Positions 17,939 to 28,635 of a stretch of DNA of 64,000 bases are shown here, one piece after another. A program made the position numbers and the translations under genes. A model generated the notes under the pieces. That model had not been told where the DNA came from. It searched no databases and was given only the letters and a program-made list of their open reading frames with translations. Numbering within the stretch: position 1 is the stretch's first letter; the number at the start of each line of letters is the position of its first letter. The DNA comes from a bacterium (GTDB lineage Bacteria; Bacillota; Clostridia; Oscillospirales; Oscillospiraceae), in NCBI GenBank assembly GCA_004560375.1, contig SFVC01000005.1, positions 12,808 to 76,807 of the forward strand, in the 5' to 3' direction.

Positions 17939-18469
17939 ATGAAAACGGATCAAGGCTTGGAAAAAACCCCTGTGGCGGTGATAGGCCGGGGCGGGACGAT
18001 GACGGCCCAGCTCCTGCGCCGCCTGCTGCCCAACCCGGTGGTGGAGCTCACCCCCTGTCAGGCGGCGTTCTATGAGGGGCGCTGCCGGGCGGTGGTGGTG
18101 GAAAACTATGACCTGCCCCCGTCCCCCGGGGGGCTGAGCGGCTGCGCCGCCGCCCGGTGGGAGCTGTCCCGCCGGGCAGGGGTGACGGTGGTGGGCCTGG
18201 ACGACCCGGAGGGAAGACGGTTCGCCGCCGCGGGAGGCGGCGAGGTGTATGCTTACTCCGACGGCAGGCCCCAGGCGGATCTGACGGCGAAGAACGTCCG
18301 CCTGCGGGGGGATCGGCTGGAGTTCGAGGCCCTGGTGGGCACGGAGCTGCTGCGGGTGCGGGTGAGCGCGGGGGAGGAGCCCCGGCTGTACGACCACCTG
18401 GCGGCCCTGGCGGGGGCGCTGGCCCTGGGGGTGCCGCTGAAGGAGGCGGCGGCCCGGCTGGAACAGTGA
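17939..18469 (+). CDS. Mur-ligase-like fragment protein lacking an ATPase P-loop
   Basis: 176 aa, in the position where murE/murF normally sit (PBP to mraY). The second half (DLTAKNVRLRGDRLEFEAL, then RLYDHLAALAGALALGVPL) resembles the end of the MurE/MurF central domain, where a substrate loop is followed by the N-A-L-A-A helix. The ATP-binding motif G-T-x-G-K-T/S and the C-terminal ligase domain are missing. The N-terminus VAVIGRGGTMTAQLL could be a degenerate nucleotide-binding start. It is intact, in frame and keeps cluster codon use, so it is likely expressed. Enzymatic ligase activity seems impossible; a scaffold role is only a guess. Confidence 0.55.
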   Translation: MKTDQGLEKTPVAVIGRGGTMTAQLLRRLLPNPVVELTPCQAAFYEGRCRAVVVENYDLPPSPGGLSGCAAARWELSRRAGVTVVGLDDPEGRRFAAAGGGEVYAYSDGRPQADLTAKNVRLRGDRLEFEALVGTELLRVRVSAGEEPRLYDHLAALAGALALGVPLKEAAARLEQ

Positions 18470-18502
18470 GACACAAAGGAAAAGAGAGTTGGAGGGAAAA
18501 CC

Positions 18503-19489
18503 ATGCGGATACTGTTGGCGGCGCTGGCCGCGTTCGCGATCTCGGCGGCGGTGGGATGGATGCTCATACCCGCCCTGCGGGCCCTGCACGCGGGCCAGTC
18601 CATCAAGGAGATCGGCCCCAACTGGCACAAGAATAAGGAGGGCACCCCCACCATGGGGGGGATCATGTTCATCGTGGCGGCGATCGTCGCCGTGGCGGCC
18701 TTCGGCTGGCGGGACATGGCAGCGGGGAACTGGCAGGCGCTGTTTGTGCTGGCCTTCGCCCTGGTGTGCGGGGCCATCGGCTTTGTGGACGACTACGCCA
18801 AGATCCGCAAGCACGAGAACACCGGCCTCACCGCCGGCTGGAAGTTCCTGCTCCAGCTGGCGGCAGCCATCGCCTTCCTGGCCCTGCTGCGGTGGCAGGG
18901 GATCCTGTCCCCCACCCTGTACGTGCCCTTCTTCAACGTGGAGCTGACCCTGACCTGGGGGGTGTACCTGGTGTTCGCCGCCTTCGTCATGGTGGGCTGC
19001 GTCAACGCCGTCAACCTCACCGACGGGCTGGACGGGCTGGCGGGCTCGGTGACGCTGGCGGTGTGCGTGTTCTTCGCCGTCCTGTCCAAGTGGTGGGAGA
19101 TGGGCGCGGTAGGCGTGTTCGCCGGGGCGCTGGGCGGGGGGCTGCTGGGCTTCCTGCTGTATAACTTCCACCCCGCCAAGGTGTTCATGGGGGACACGGG
19201 CTCCCTGTTTTTAGGCGGCGCGGTGTGCGCCATGGCCTTTGCCCTGGACGTGCCGCTGGTGCTGGTGCTGGTGGGGATCGTCTACATCGCGGAGACCATG
19301 AGCGACATCCTCCAGGTGGGCTACTTCAAGCTCACCCACGGCAAGCGGATCTTCCGCATGGCACCCCTCCACCACCATCTGGAGCTGGGGGGCTGGAGCG
19401 AGGTGCGGATTGTGCTCACCTTCACGGGTATTACCATCGCGTTCTGCCTGCTGGCCTTTGTGGGCGTGATGTACCGGTACGCCATCTGA
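18503..19489 (+). CDS. mraY: Phospho-N-acetylmuramoyl-pentapeptide transferase
   Basis: 328 aa, ten hydrophobic segments. The catalytic loop FVDDYAKIRKHENTGL and the NLTDGLDGLA and MGDTGSLFLGG motifs identify MraY, which transfers phospho-MurNAc-pentapeptide to undecaprenyl phosphate (lipid I). HHHLE near 292 is the conserved His motif. TGGAGGG precedes ATG 18503. Confidence 0.97.
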   Translation: MRILLAALAAFAISAAVGWMLIPALRALHAGQSIKEIGPNWHKNKEGTPTMGGIMFIVAAIVAVAAFGWRDMAAGNWQALFVLAFALVCGAIGFVDDYAKIRKHENTGLTAGWKFLLQLAAAIAFLALLRWQGILSPTLYVPFFNVELTLTWGVYLVFAAFVMVGCVNAVNLTDGLDGLAGSVTLAVCVFFAVLSKWWEMGAVGVFAGALGGGLLGFLLYNFHPAKVFMGDTGSLFLGGAVCAMAFALDVPLVLVLVGIVYIAETMSDILQVGYFKLTHGKRIFRMAPLHHHLELGGWSEVRIVLTFTGITIAFCLLAFVGVMYRYAI

Positions 19490-19522
19490 GCTTCATTTTA
19501 TGAAAAAGGGGGGGTGAGTCCC

Positions 19523-20761
19523 ATGGCCAGAAAAGCGAAGCGGGATCTGACCATCGAGCAGAAGCTGGCCCGGGGGCCCATCGATCTGCCCTTCCTGGCG
19601 CTGGTGATGCTGCTGACGGGCATCGGGCTGATCACGCTGCTGTCCGCCTCCTTCCCCTCCGCCATGTATAACCTGTCCCCCAACGTCACCGACACCGGGG
19701 GCGACCCGCTGTACTATTTCATACGGCAGGCCAGGTTCGCGGCGGTGGGCGTGGTGGCCATGTTCATCATCTCCAAAATCGACTACCAGCAGTTCCGCTG
19801 GATGTCCGTCTTTGTGCTGATCGGATCCATTGTGCTGATGCTGCTGGTGTTCGTCCCCGGCATCGGCAAGACAGGCGGCGGCGCGACGCGGTGGATCAAG
19901 CTGGGCCCCGTCCGCTTCCAGCCCTCGGAGATTGCCAAGGTGGGCATCATCCTGTACTTTGCCGCCGGGCTGTCCAAGCGGAACAGCCAGCTGGGCCCGC
20001 CTCTGGAGAAAAAATGGAATCGGCGCACCCTGCTGGGACGTACCTGCGAGCGGCTGGACAGGATCGGCTTCCTGGAGCTGATCCCCTACGGCATTGCCCT
20101 GGTGGCGGTGCTGGGGGTTATCGCCCTGCAGGGGCATATGTCGGCCATGGTGCTGGTGGTGGTGGCGGCGGGCTCTGTGCTGTTCGCGGCGGGCATCCGG
20201 CTGGGCTGGTTTGCCGCCGGCGGGGCGCTGGTAGGGGCGGCGCTCTGGTTCATCATCACCCAGACGGACTATATGAAGGCCCGGATCGACATTTGGCACG
20301 ATCCCTCTGTAGATCCCCTGGGGAACGGCTACCAGCCCTTGCAGGGCCGGATCGCCATCGGCTCCGGCGGGCTGCTGGGGGTGGGGCTGGGCAACAGCAG
20401 GCAGAAATATATGTTCCTCCCGGAGGAGCACAACGACTATATCTTCTCCATCTGGTGCGAGGAGATGGGGCTGGTGGGGGCGGTGGTGCTGATGGCCCTG
20501 TTCGCCCTGCTGATCATCCGGGGGTTCTGGCTGGCCCTCCACGCCCGGGATCGGTTCGGCACCCTGTTGATCGTGGGCATCATGTCCCTGTTTGCCTTCC
20601 AGGTGTTTTTCAACATCGGCGTGGTGACCGGCTTCCTGCCCCCCACGGGCATCTCCCTGCCCTTCTTCAGCTACGGCGGCACGGCGCTGATGATCACCCT
20701 GGGGGAGATGGGGATGGTGCTGAGCGTATCCCGACAGATCGCCGCCCCAAAAGCGGAATAG
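19523..20761 (+). CDS. ftsW: SEDS peptidoglycan polymerase FtsW
   Basis: 412 aa from ATG 19523, preceded by a G-rich ribosome site; GTG 19514 lies inside that site and is less likely. About ten membrane helices, with the SEDS signatures AIGSGGLLGVGLGNSRQKYMFLPEEHNDYIF broken here as GSGGLLGVGLGNS (about 280-292) and the C-terminal TGISLPFFSYGGT. It polymerises lipid II together with the class B PBP. murD, usually placed between mraY and ftsW, is absent. Confidence 0.93.
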   Translation: MARKAKRDLTIEQKLARGPIDLPFLALVMLLTGIGLITLLSASFPSAMYNLSPNVTDTGGDPLYYFIRQARFAAVGVVAMFIISKIDYQQFRWMSVFVLIGSIVLMLLVFVPGIGKTGGGATRWIKLGPVRFQPSEIAKVGIILYFAAGLSKRNSQLGPPLEKKWNRRTLLGRTCERLDRIGFLELIPYGIALVAVLGVIALQGHMSAMVLVVVAAGSVLFAAGIRLGWFAAGGALVGAALWFIITQTDYMKARIDIWHDPSVDPLGNGYQPLQGRIAIGSGGLLGVGLGNSRQKYMFLPEEHNDYIFSIWCEEMGLVGAVVLMALFALLIIRGFWLALHARDRFGTLLIVGIMSLFAFQVFFNIGVVTGFLPPTGISLPFFSYGGTALMITLGEMGMVLSVSRQIAAPKAE

Positions 20762-20783
20762 GAGAGGGGCCTGTGAGGACGAT

Positions 20784-21899
20784 ATGAAAGTGATTTTTAC
20801 CTGCGGCGGCTCGGCGGGCCACGTGAACCCGGCTCTGGCGGTGGCCCAGCAGTTTGAGCAGCACCACCCCGGCTGCCAGATCCTGTTCGTGGGGGCGGAG
20901 AAGGGGATGGAGCAGCGGCTGGTGTCCCAGGCGGGCTATCCCATCAAAACGGTGAAGGTGTCCACCTTCGAGCGCACCTGGAGCTGGAAGCACGTAAAGC
21001 ATAACGTCAAGAGCGCCTTCAAACTCCCCGTGGGCCAGCGGGAGGCCGCGGCCATCGTGAAGCAGTTCAAGCCCGATCTGGTGGTGGGCACCGGGGGCTA
21101 CGCCTCCTATCCCGCCGTCCACGAGGCGGCGAAGCGGCATATCCCCTGCGCCATCCACGAGTCCAACGCCTACCCGGGGCTGACCACCCGGGCGCTGGCC
21201 AACAAGGTGGATCTGGTGATGGTGGGCTTCCCTGAGGCGGCGGACTATTATAAGGAGGCCAAGCGGGTGGCGGTCACCGGCACCCCGGTGCGGGGGGAGT
21301 TCTTCACCCTGGATCGGGAGCGGGCCCGGCTGGAGCTGGGGCTGGCGGACAGCCAGCCGCTGGTGATCTCCTTCTGGGGCTCCCAGGGGGCGGGGCACAT
21401 GAGCGCCCGCACGGTGGACTTCGTGGAGCGTTGGGCGGCGGAGGGCCGACCGTTCCACTACATCCACGCCGCCGGGCGGGACTACGACGAGATGCCCGGC
21501 GAGTTGAAAAAGCGGGGGATCCAGGTGTCCGACCAGGAGATCCGCCCCTACATCGACAATATGCCGGTGGTGATGGCGGCGGCCGACCTGGTGATCTGCC
21601 GGGCGGGCGCGTCCACCATTGGGGAGCTCACCGCCCTGGGCAAGCCGGCCATCCTGGTGCCCTCTCCCTTCGTGGCGGCCAACCATCAGTATAAGAACGC
21701 CAAGGTGATCTACGACCGGGGCGGGGTGGAGCTGGTGGAGGAGAAGGACTGCACCGGCGAGGGGCTGTACCGCAGGGCGCTGGAGCTGCTGGCGGACGGC
21801 AGCCGCCGGGCGGCCATGGGCCGGGCGCTGAAGGAGCTGGCGGCGCCGGACGCGGCGGGGAAAATCTATGAAAATCTGATGGAACTCATCCAAAAATAA
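20784..21899 (+). CDS. murG: UDP-GlcNAc:lipid I GlcNAc transferase MurG
   Basis: 371 aa, GT28 fold. N-terminal glycine loop TCGGSAGHVNPALAVA (about 5-20), GTGGYAS motif near 98, and the nucleotide-sugar site ICRAGASTIGELTALGKPAILVPSP (about 270-295) are textbook MurG. It makes lipid II at the inner face of the membrane. Follows ftsW by 22 bp. Confidence 0.96.
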   Translation: MKVIFTCGGSAGHVNPALAVAQQFEQHHPGCQILFVGAEKGMEQRLVSQAGYPIKTVKVSTFERTWSWKHVKHNVKSAFKLPVGQREAAAIVKQFKPDLVVGTGGYASYPAVHEAAKRHIPCAIHESNAYPGLTTRALANKVDLVMVGFPEAADYYKEAKRVAVTGTPVRGEFFTLDRERARLELGLADSQPLVISFWGSQGAGHMSARTVDFVERWAAEGRPFHYIHAAGRDYDEMPGELKKRGIQVSDQEIRPYIDNMPVVMAAADLVICRAGASTIGELTALGKPAILVPSPFVAANHQYKNAKVIYDRGGVELVEEKDCTGEGLYRRALELLADGSRRAAMGRALKELAAPDAAGKIYENLMELIQK

Positions 21900-21959
21900 C
21901 GGCGGAAGGGCCATCCGCATAGAATGGGGGGAAATCTCTTTCTATGGGGAGGCTTTGCC

Positions 21960-23216
21960 ATGAGCGTGATGTACATTCGGGGGGACGGTCCCCTGGAGGG
22001 TGAGCTGGCCGTCCACGGGGCGAAGAACAGCGTGCTGCCCATTTTAGCGGCCTGCCTGCTGGCCCGGGGGCCGGTGACGCTCCACAACTGCCCCCGGCTC
22101 ACAGACGTGGACGCCGCCCTGTCTATCCTGCGCCGCCTGGGCTGCCGGGTGGAGCAGGAGGGCCACACCATCACCGTAGACCCCGCCGGGGCAGCCGGGT
22201 GCTCCATCTCCGAGGAGCAGATGCGGGCCATGCGCTCGTCCATCATCTTTCTGGGCCCGCTGCTGGCCCGGGCGGGGGAGGCCCACCTGACCTACCCCGG
22301 GGGATGCGAGCTGGGCCCCCGGCCCATCGACCTGCATCTGTCCGCCATCCGCGCCCTGGGGTGCGAGGTGACGGAGGATCGGGGCATCCACTGCCAGGGG
22401 AGGCCCCGGGGGGGTGAGATCCAGCTGGCCCTGCCCAGCGTGGGGGCCACGGAGAACGCCATGCTGTGCGCCGTGGGGGCGGACGGCCCCACCACCATCA
22501 CCAACGCCGCCCGGGAGCCGGAGATCGGGGATCTCCAGAGCTTCCTCAACCGGCTGGGGGCAAACGTCCGGGGGGCGGGCAGCTCCACCGTCACGGTGGA
22601 GGGGGGCCGCGCCCTGTCCGGCGGAGAGTACACGATCATGGGGGATCGGATTGTGGCGGCCACCCTGCTGTCCGCCGCGGCCGCCGCCGGAGGGCGGGTG
22701 CGGCTGAGGGGGGTGGACTGGCGGCATCTGGCCACCGTTCTGTCCGTGTTCCACCAGGCCGGGTGCCGGGTGGAGAGCCGGATGGAGTACGTGGAGCTGG
22801 CCCGGGACAGGGACGTCCCCCTGAAGGGGGTGCCCACCATCCGCACCGCCCCCTATCCCGGCTTTCCCACCGACGCCCAGGCCCCCGTCATGGCGGCGCT
22901 GGCGGCGTCCCAGGGGTGCACCCTCTTTGTGGAGACCATGTTCGACAGCCGCTACCGCCACGTGCCCGAGCTCATCCGCATGGGGGCGGACATCACCACC
23001 GAGGGCCGGGTGGCCCTGGTGCGGGGGGTGGAGCGGCTCCGGGGGGCCAGGGTGGAGGCCGCCGACCTGCGGGGCGGCGGAGCGCTGGCCGTGGCGGCGC
23101 TGGGCGCGGAGGGCGCCACCGTGCTGTCCGGCCTGCACCACATCGACCGGGGCTACGAGGGGCTGGAGGGGATGCTCCGCTCACTGGGCGCATCGGTGGA
23201 GCGCCGGGAAGAATAG
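21960..23216 (+). CDS. murA: UDP-N-acetylglucosamine 1-carboxyvinyltransferase MurA
   Basis: 418 aa from ATG 21960, with GGGGAGG 7 bp before; the frame extends 12 codons upstream without need. N-terminal HGAKNSVLPILAA carries the catalytic Lys-Asn, and the active-site cysteine is Cys116 in GGCELGPRPIDLHL, so it should be fosfomycin-sensitive in principle. First committed step of peptidoglycan synthesis. Firmicutes often have two murA copies; this one is in the division cluster. Confidence 0.95.
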   Translation: MSVMYIRGDGPLEGELAVHGAKNSVLPILAACLLARGPVTLHNCPRLTDVDAALSILRRLGCRVEQEGHTITVDPAGAAGCSISEEQMRAMRSSIIFLGPLLARAGEAHLTYPGGCELGPRPIDLHLSAIRALGCEVTEDRGIHCQGRPRGGEIQLALPSVGATENAMLCAVGADGPTTITNAAREPEIGDLQSFLNRLGANVRGAGSSTVTVEGGRALSGGEYTIMGDRIVAATLLSAAAAAGGRVRLRGVDWRHLATVLSVFHQAGCRVESRMEYVELARDRDVPLKGVPTIRTAPYPGFPTDAQAPVMAALAASQGCTLFVETMFDSRYRHVPELIRMGADITTEGRVALVRGVERLRGARVEAADLRGGGALAVAALGAEGATVLSGLHHIDRGYEGLEGMLRSLGASVERREE

Positions 23217-23239
23217 AGATACATAAGATCAGAGGTGAT

Positions 23240-24010
23240 ATGCCCGTGGCACGACAGCGCAGACACCCCCCGAGAAGGCGGCGCCGGGGCCGCTTCCGCG
23301 GACTCTATAAGCTCCTGTCCGTCCTGCTGGTGGCGGCGGCTGTGGTGCTGGCCTGCGTGGTATTTTTCCGGGTGAACTCCGTGGAGGTGACGGGCAACGC
23401 CCGCTACACCGCCGCGGAGGTCATCAAGGCGTCGGGAATTCAGATGGGGGACAATCTCATTGCGCTGCCCCGGAGCCGGGTGTCGGCGTCCATCTGCGCC
23501 CAGCTGCCCTATGTGGAGAGCGTGTCCATCCGCAAGGCGCTGCCCGACGGGGTGGTGCTGTCGGTGACGGAGCGGGTGGCGGCGGCGTCGGTGGAGTCCG
23601 CCGAGGGCCGCTGGCTGGTGTCCGCCCAGGGCAAGCTGCTGGAAAAGGACAACGGCGGGGTGGACACCATCCGGATCACCGGCCTGACGGCGGCGGGGCC
23701 CTATGCGGGAGGCATGATCCAGGCGGCGGAGGGGGAGGAGACCACCCTGCGCTACGTGGGGGATCTGCTGGCGGAGCTGGAGAGCCGAGGCCTTCTGAGC
23801 CAATGCGCCGCCCTGGACTGCTCCGCCGCCACCTCCATGACCCTGGATTGGGGGATCTACCGGGTGAAGCTGCCCCGGGGCGGGGACTATGGCTATTACC
23901 TGACCCTGACCCAGGCGGCGCTGGACAGCGGGAAGCTGCCCGAAGGGGTGGCCGGGACGCTGGATCTGACCATTACCGAGGGAAAGGTCAATTTTAAGCC
24001 GGGAACGTAA
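23240..24010 (+). CDS. ftsQ: Cell division protein FtsQ/DivIB
   Basis: 256 aa from ATG 23240 with AGAGGTGAT directly upstream. Very basic N-terminus (RRHPPRRRRRGR), one membrane helix (about 26-46), then a POTRA domain (about 47-115) starting FRVNSVEVTGNARYTAAEVIK and an FtsQ beta domain. It recruits FtsL/FtsB to the septum. Located right before ftsZ, but ftsZ has its own promoter. Confidence 0.92.
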   Translation: MPVARQRRHPPRRRRRGRFRGLYKLLSVLLVAAAVVLACVVFFRVNSVEVTGNARYTAAEVIKASGIQMGDNLIALPRSRVSASICAQLPYVESVSIRKALPDGVVLSVTERVAAASVESAEGRWLVSAQGKLLEKDNGGVDTIRITGLTAAGPYAGGMIQAAEGEETTLRYVGDLLAELESRGLLSQCAALDCSAATSMTLDWGIYRVKLPRGGDYGYYLTLTQAALDSGKLPEGVAGTLDLTITEGKVNFKPGT

Positions 24011-24050
24011 CAGGGAAGCAGGAAAAATTTCCCCGTACCCAAATTTTCTA

Positions 24051-24079
24051 TTGACCGATCCGGAAAAAAAGGGTACAAT
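24051..24079 (+). promoter_or_regulatory. ftsZ promoter
   Basis: TTGACC (24051-24056), 17-bp spacer, TACAAT (24074-24079), with an AT-rich leader of about 60 bases. It gives ftsZ supply independent of the wall genes upstream. Confidence 0.78.
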
Positions 24080-24146
24080 AAACAAGATATAGACACTTGA
24101 TCTGAATGAGACACATTTTATCAGTTTTACATAGGAGGACTTGGCT

Positions 24147-25310
24147 ATGGCGTTTGTAATGGATTCCGCCGCGAAGAACGATGATGTTTTGAAGGTCATC
24201 GGGGTTGGCGGCGGCGGCAATAATGTGGTAAACCGTATGGTGCGGGCCGGGATGCAGGGCGTGGAGTTTATCGCGGTGAACACCGACCGCCAGTGCCTCA
24301 ACGCGTCCGAGGCCACCCAGAAGCTGGCCATCGGGGAGAAGCTCACCGGCGGCAAGGGGGCCGGGGCCAACCCCGAGGTGGGCCGGGAGTCCGCCCGGGA
24401 GAGCAAAGAACAGATCACCGCCCTGCTGGAGGGGGCGGACATGGTATTCGTCACCGCCGGCATGGGGGGCGGCACCGGCACCGGCGCGGCCCCGGTGGTG
24501 GCAGAGATCGCAAAGGAGAAGGGCATCCTCACGGTGGGCGTGGTCACCAAGCCCTTCAACTTTGAGGGCCGCCGCCGCATGGAGCAGGCTGCCAAGGGCA
24601 TTGAGGAGCTGCGCCAGAAGGTGGACTCCCTGGTGATCATCCCCAACGACAGGCTCCAGTACGCCACCGACGAGAAGATCACCTTTGCCAACGCCTTCGC
24701 CATCGCCGACGATGTGCTGCGCCAGGCGGTGCAGTCCATCTCCGACCTCATCAAAACCACCGGCCTCATCAACCTGGACTTCGCCGACGTTACCGCCGTC
24801 ATGAAGGACGCGGGGCTGGCCCACATGGGCGTGGGCCGGGGCTCCGGCAAGAACAAGGCGGAGGACGCCACCCGCATCGCCATCAACAGCCCCCTGCTGG
24901 AGACCTCCATTCAGGGGGCCAAGGGCATCATTGTCAACATCACCGGGCCCATGGATATGGGACTGGAGGAGGTGGAGCTGGCCGCCGAGATGGTCAAGCA
25001 GGTGGCCGACCCCGACGCTTTGTTCATGATGGGCACCGCCTTCGACGACTCCCTGGAGGACGAGCTGCGGGTCACCGTCATTGCCACCGGTTTCGGCGAG
25101 GTGGACAACCCGGTGCCCGGCCTGGAGGAGGCCAAGGAGGAGGCTAAGCCTGCGGCGTCCCAGCCCGAGCCCGCCAAGGAGGACAAGCCCGACTGCGTGC
25201 CCGCCGGGGTGGGGGCCGTCATGCCTCCCAAGCCCCTGTCCAGCGCGGCGGCGGAGCCCCCGGAGGCGGATCCCTTCGACGATATCTTCCGGATCTTTAA
25301 TAAGAAATGA
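24147..25310 (+). CDS. ftsZ: Cell division GTPase FtsZ
   Basis: 387 aa from ATG 24147 (AGGAGG 8 bp upstream; the TTG two codons earlier is rejected). Tubulin signature [12 protein letters not shown] near 105-116 binds GTP and the T7 loop NLDFADV supplies the catalytic Asp for GTP hydrolysis across the filament. A linker rich in Ala/Pro/Glu (about 318-370) leads to the short tail [13 protein letters not shown] that would bind FtsA/SepF-type partners; it differs from the common IPxFLR tail. Confidence 0.97.
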   Translation: MAFVMDSAAKNDDVLKVIGVGGGGNNVVNRMVRAGMQGVEFIAVNTDRQCLNASEATQKLAIGEKLTGGKGAGANPEVGRESARESKEQITALLEGADMVFVTAGMGGGTGTGAAPVVAEIAKEKGILTVGVVTKPFNFEGRRRMEQAAKGIEELRQKVDSLVIIPNDRLQYATDEKITFANAFAIADDVLRQAVQSISDLIKTTGLINLDFADVTAVMKDAGLAHMGVGRGSGKNKAEDATRIAINSPLLETSIQGAKGIIVNITGPMDMGLEEVELAAEMVKQVADPDALFMMGTAFDDSLEDELRVTVIATGFGEVDNPVPGLEEAKEEAKPAASQPEPAKEDKPDCVPAGVGAVMPPKPLSSAAAEPPEADPFDDIFRIFNKK

Positions 25311-25378
25311 GCAGCACCCCCTCCCGGGCCTGGGCCTGGGAGGGGGTTGTGAGCATCAGAGGAAAGGGGGGAGGGCGC

Positions 25379-26305
25379 ATGGGTGTGCGGGGACGGTTTG
25401 CCCCCACCCCCAGCGGGCGGATGCACCTGGGCAACCTGCTGGCGGCGCTGCTGGCCTGGCTGGACGCGCGCAGCGGCGGGGGAGAGCTGGTGCTGCGGAT
25501 TGAGGATCTGGACCGACAGCGGACAAGCCATGAGCTTGCCGCCCAGCTCATGGAGGATCTGCGGTGGCTGGGGCTGGACTGGGACGAGGGCGGCCTGGAG
25601 CCGGACTATATGCAGAGCTGCCGCACGGCCTGCTACGAGGAGGCGTTCCGGGCGCTGGGGGAGCAGGGGCTGCTCTACCCCTGTTACTGCTCCCGGACGG
25701 AGCGGATGGCGGCCTCCGCCCCCCACCGGGAGGATGGGGCGGTGGTGTACTCCGGGAAGTGCTTCCACCTGACGCAGGAGGAGCGGGCCGCGCTGGAGCG
25801 GCAGGGCCGCCGTCCGGCGTGGCGGGTGCGGTGCCCCGATCTGTCCGTCACCGTGGAGGACGGCAACTGCGGCACGTACACCGAAAACCTGGCCCGGGAC
25901 TGCGGGGACTTTATCGTCCGGCGCTCCGACGGGGTGTTCGCCTATCAGCTGGCGGTGGTGGTGGACGACGGGCTGATGGGGGTGAACCACGTGGTGCGGG
26001 GGCGGGATCTGCTGTGCTCCGCCCCCCGGCAGGCCTGGCTCCATCGGGTGCTGGGCTATGAGCCGCCCAGGTTCTTCCACACGCCCCTGCTGCTCTCACC
26101 CGACGGGCGGCGGCTGGCCAAGCGGGATCGGGATCTGGACATGGGCGCCCTCCGGGCGCGGTACACGCCCCAGGAGCTCACCGGGCTGTTGGCCTGCTAC
26201 GCGGGACTGCTGGACAGGCCGGAAAAAGTCACAGCGCAAGAGCTTGTCCGGCAGTTCTCATGGGCGAAAGTGCCGAAAAATGACGTTGTAGTTGGTTGTC
26301 CTTGA
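25379..26305 (+). CDS. gluQ: Glutamyl-Q tRNA(Asp) synthetase
   Basis: 308 aa from ATG 25379 (GGGGGGAGGG just upstream). GluRS-like catalytic half only: RFAPTPSGRMHLGN is the HIGH motif, IEDLDRQR binds glutamate, a CYCSRTERM zinc site is present near 103-110, and RLAKRDRDLDMG is the KMSKS equivalent. The anticodon-binding domain of true GluRS is missing, which separates GluQ from GltX. It attaches glutamate to the queuosine base of tRNA-Asp. It starts 68 bp after ftsZ, beyond a short GC hairpin (25318-25337) without T-run. Confidence 0.9.
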   Translation: MGVRGRFAPTPSGRMHLGNLLAALLAWLDARSGGGELVLRIEDLDRQRTSHELAAQLMEDLRWLGLDWDEGGLEPDYMQSCRTACYEEAFRALGEQGLLYPCYCSRTERMAASAPHREDGAVVYSGKCFHLTQEERAALERQGRRPAWRVRCPDLSVTVEDGNCGTYTENLARDCGDFIVRRSDGVFAYQLAVVVDDGLMGVNHVVRGRDLLCSAPRQAWLHRVLGYEPPRFFHTPLLLSPDGRRLAKRDRDLDMGALRARYTPQELTGLLACYAGLLDRPEKVTAQELVRQFSWAKVPKNDVVVGCP

Positions 26306-26330
26306 CAGGAGGACAGGCAAAGCGTACAAT
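26302..26330 (+). promoter_or_regulatory. guaB promoter
   Basis: Perfect TTGACA (26302-26307) overlapping the gluQ stop codon, 17-bp spacer, TACAAT (26325-26330). The short leader shows no purine riboswitch. Confidence 0.85.
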
Positions 26331-26336
26331 AGTTAA

Positions 26337-27880
<1,544 letters not shown>

Positions 27881-27886
27881 GAGAGC

Positions 27887-27912
27887 GGCCCCCCGGCTTT
27901 CGCCGGGGGGCC
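27887..27912. terminator. Terminator between guaB and the SLOG gene
   Basis: Perfect 11-bp GC stem (27887-27897 with 27902-27912), loop TTTC, followed by TGGTTT. It sits between convergent genes, so it may serve both. Confidence 0.8.
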
Positions 27913-27931
27913 TGGTTTATGGGCGGAAGTT

Positions 27932-28471
27932 TTACAGCGTCAGCCTCACGGCGTCAGCCTCCGGGCGGAGGGGATCCAGCAGGAGGATGTCCAGTCCCTT
28001 GTCCATGGCATAGTTCAAGGTATACTGGGTGCCTCCCGGCGTGCCGTCAAATACCGCCAGCACCGCCGCCGCCCGATCCACCAGATACCGATCCCGGCGG
28101 TGCATACAGTAGCGGTCATAGTGCTGCTGCACTACCGTCTCCAGGTCGCAGCGATCCAGCAGCTCCCGCCAGCGGCGGCGCTGCTCCTCCGGCCAGCGGT
28201 CCGCCTGGGTGGGGCAGGGCACCGCCCCTTCCACCGTGAGGCCGGGGAGGCTGTCCCGCAACTCCAGGGTGGCCTCGGCAAAGTAGAGGTCGCAGCCCAT
28301 GGCCATGCCGGAGATGAAATGCCGATAGCCCCGGCAATACAGCGCCCGGATCTCCCGGCGCAGTCCGTCCTTCAGGGCGGCGCAGCGGGGGTCGGTCTCG
28401 TCATCCCCCCAGGGCAGCTTGTCCGGGCGGTGGCCCGTAAAACAGCAGGTGCGGCCGGATTCTATGGCCAC
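27932..28471 (-). CDS. SLOG-domain protein (DUF1273/YpsA-like)
   Basis: 179 aa, GTG start at 28471 preceded by GGAAGGGGGGG. The start TCCFTGHRPDKLPWG and the segment FISGMAMGCDLYFAE are typical of the YpsA/DUF1273 group of the SLOG (Rossmann-like nucleotide-binding) superfamily; DGTPGGTQYTLNYA is the second conserved motif. SLOG proteins bind nucleotide-derived ligands; the cellular role of this group is unclear. Single gene with own promoter, convergent with guaB. Confidence 0.8.
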   Translation of the reverse strand: MAIESGRTCCFTGHRPDKLPWGDDETDPRCAALKDGLRREIRALYCRGYRHFISGMAMGCDLYFAEATLELRDSLPGLTVEGAVPCPTQADRWPEEQRRRWRELLDRCDLETVVQQHYDRYCMHRRDRYLVDRAAAVLAVFDGTPGGTQYTLNYAMDKGLDILLLDPLRPEADAVRLTL

Positions 28472-28500
28472 GGGACCCCCCCCTTCCTCTGATTAGTACA

Positions 28501-28529
28501 ATTGTATAATATTGGCGGGGAGCCGTCAA
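28501..28529 (-). promoter_or_regulatory. Promoter of the SLOG gene
   Basis: Reverse strand TTGACG (28529-28524), 17-bp spacer, TACAAT (28506-28501). Confidence 0.7.
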
Positions 28530-28570
28530 GGGAAAAATAGAACATTAGTTTTAAAAATTTCGACAGAAGG

Positions 28571-28614
28571 CGACAAAAAAGGGGCTTGCATTTTTTGTCG
28601 GTTGGGCCTATAAT
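28571..28614 (+). promoter_or_regulatory. ribU promoter with an inverted repeat over its -35 region
   Basis: TTGCAT (28586-28591), 17-bp spacer, perfect TATAAT (28609-28614). A perfect 10-bp inverted repeat, CGACAAAAAA at 28571-28580 and TTTTTTGTCG at 28591-28600, brackets the -35 box, as expected of an operator. Confidence 0.7.
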
Positions 28615-28635
28615 AAGGCACGGAACAAGTGAATG

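Noticed and set aside
25318..25337. GC hairpin after ftsZ as a terminator
   Set aside because: There is no T-run and gluQ starts within 70 bp without an evident promoter, so read-through is more likely.
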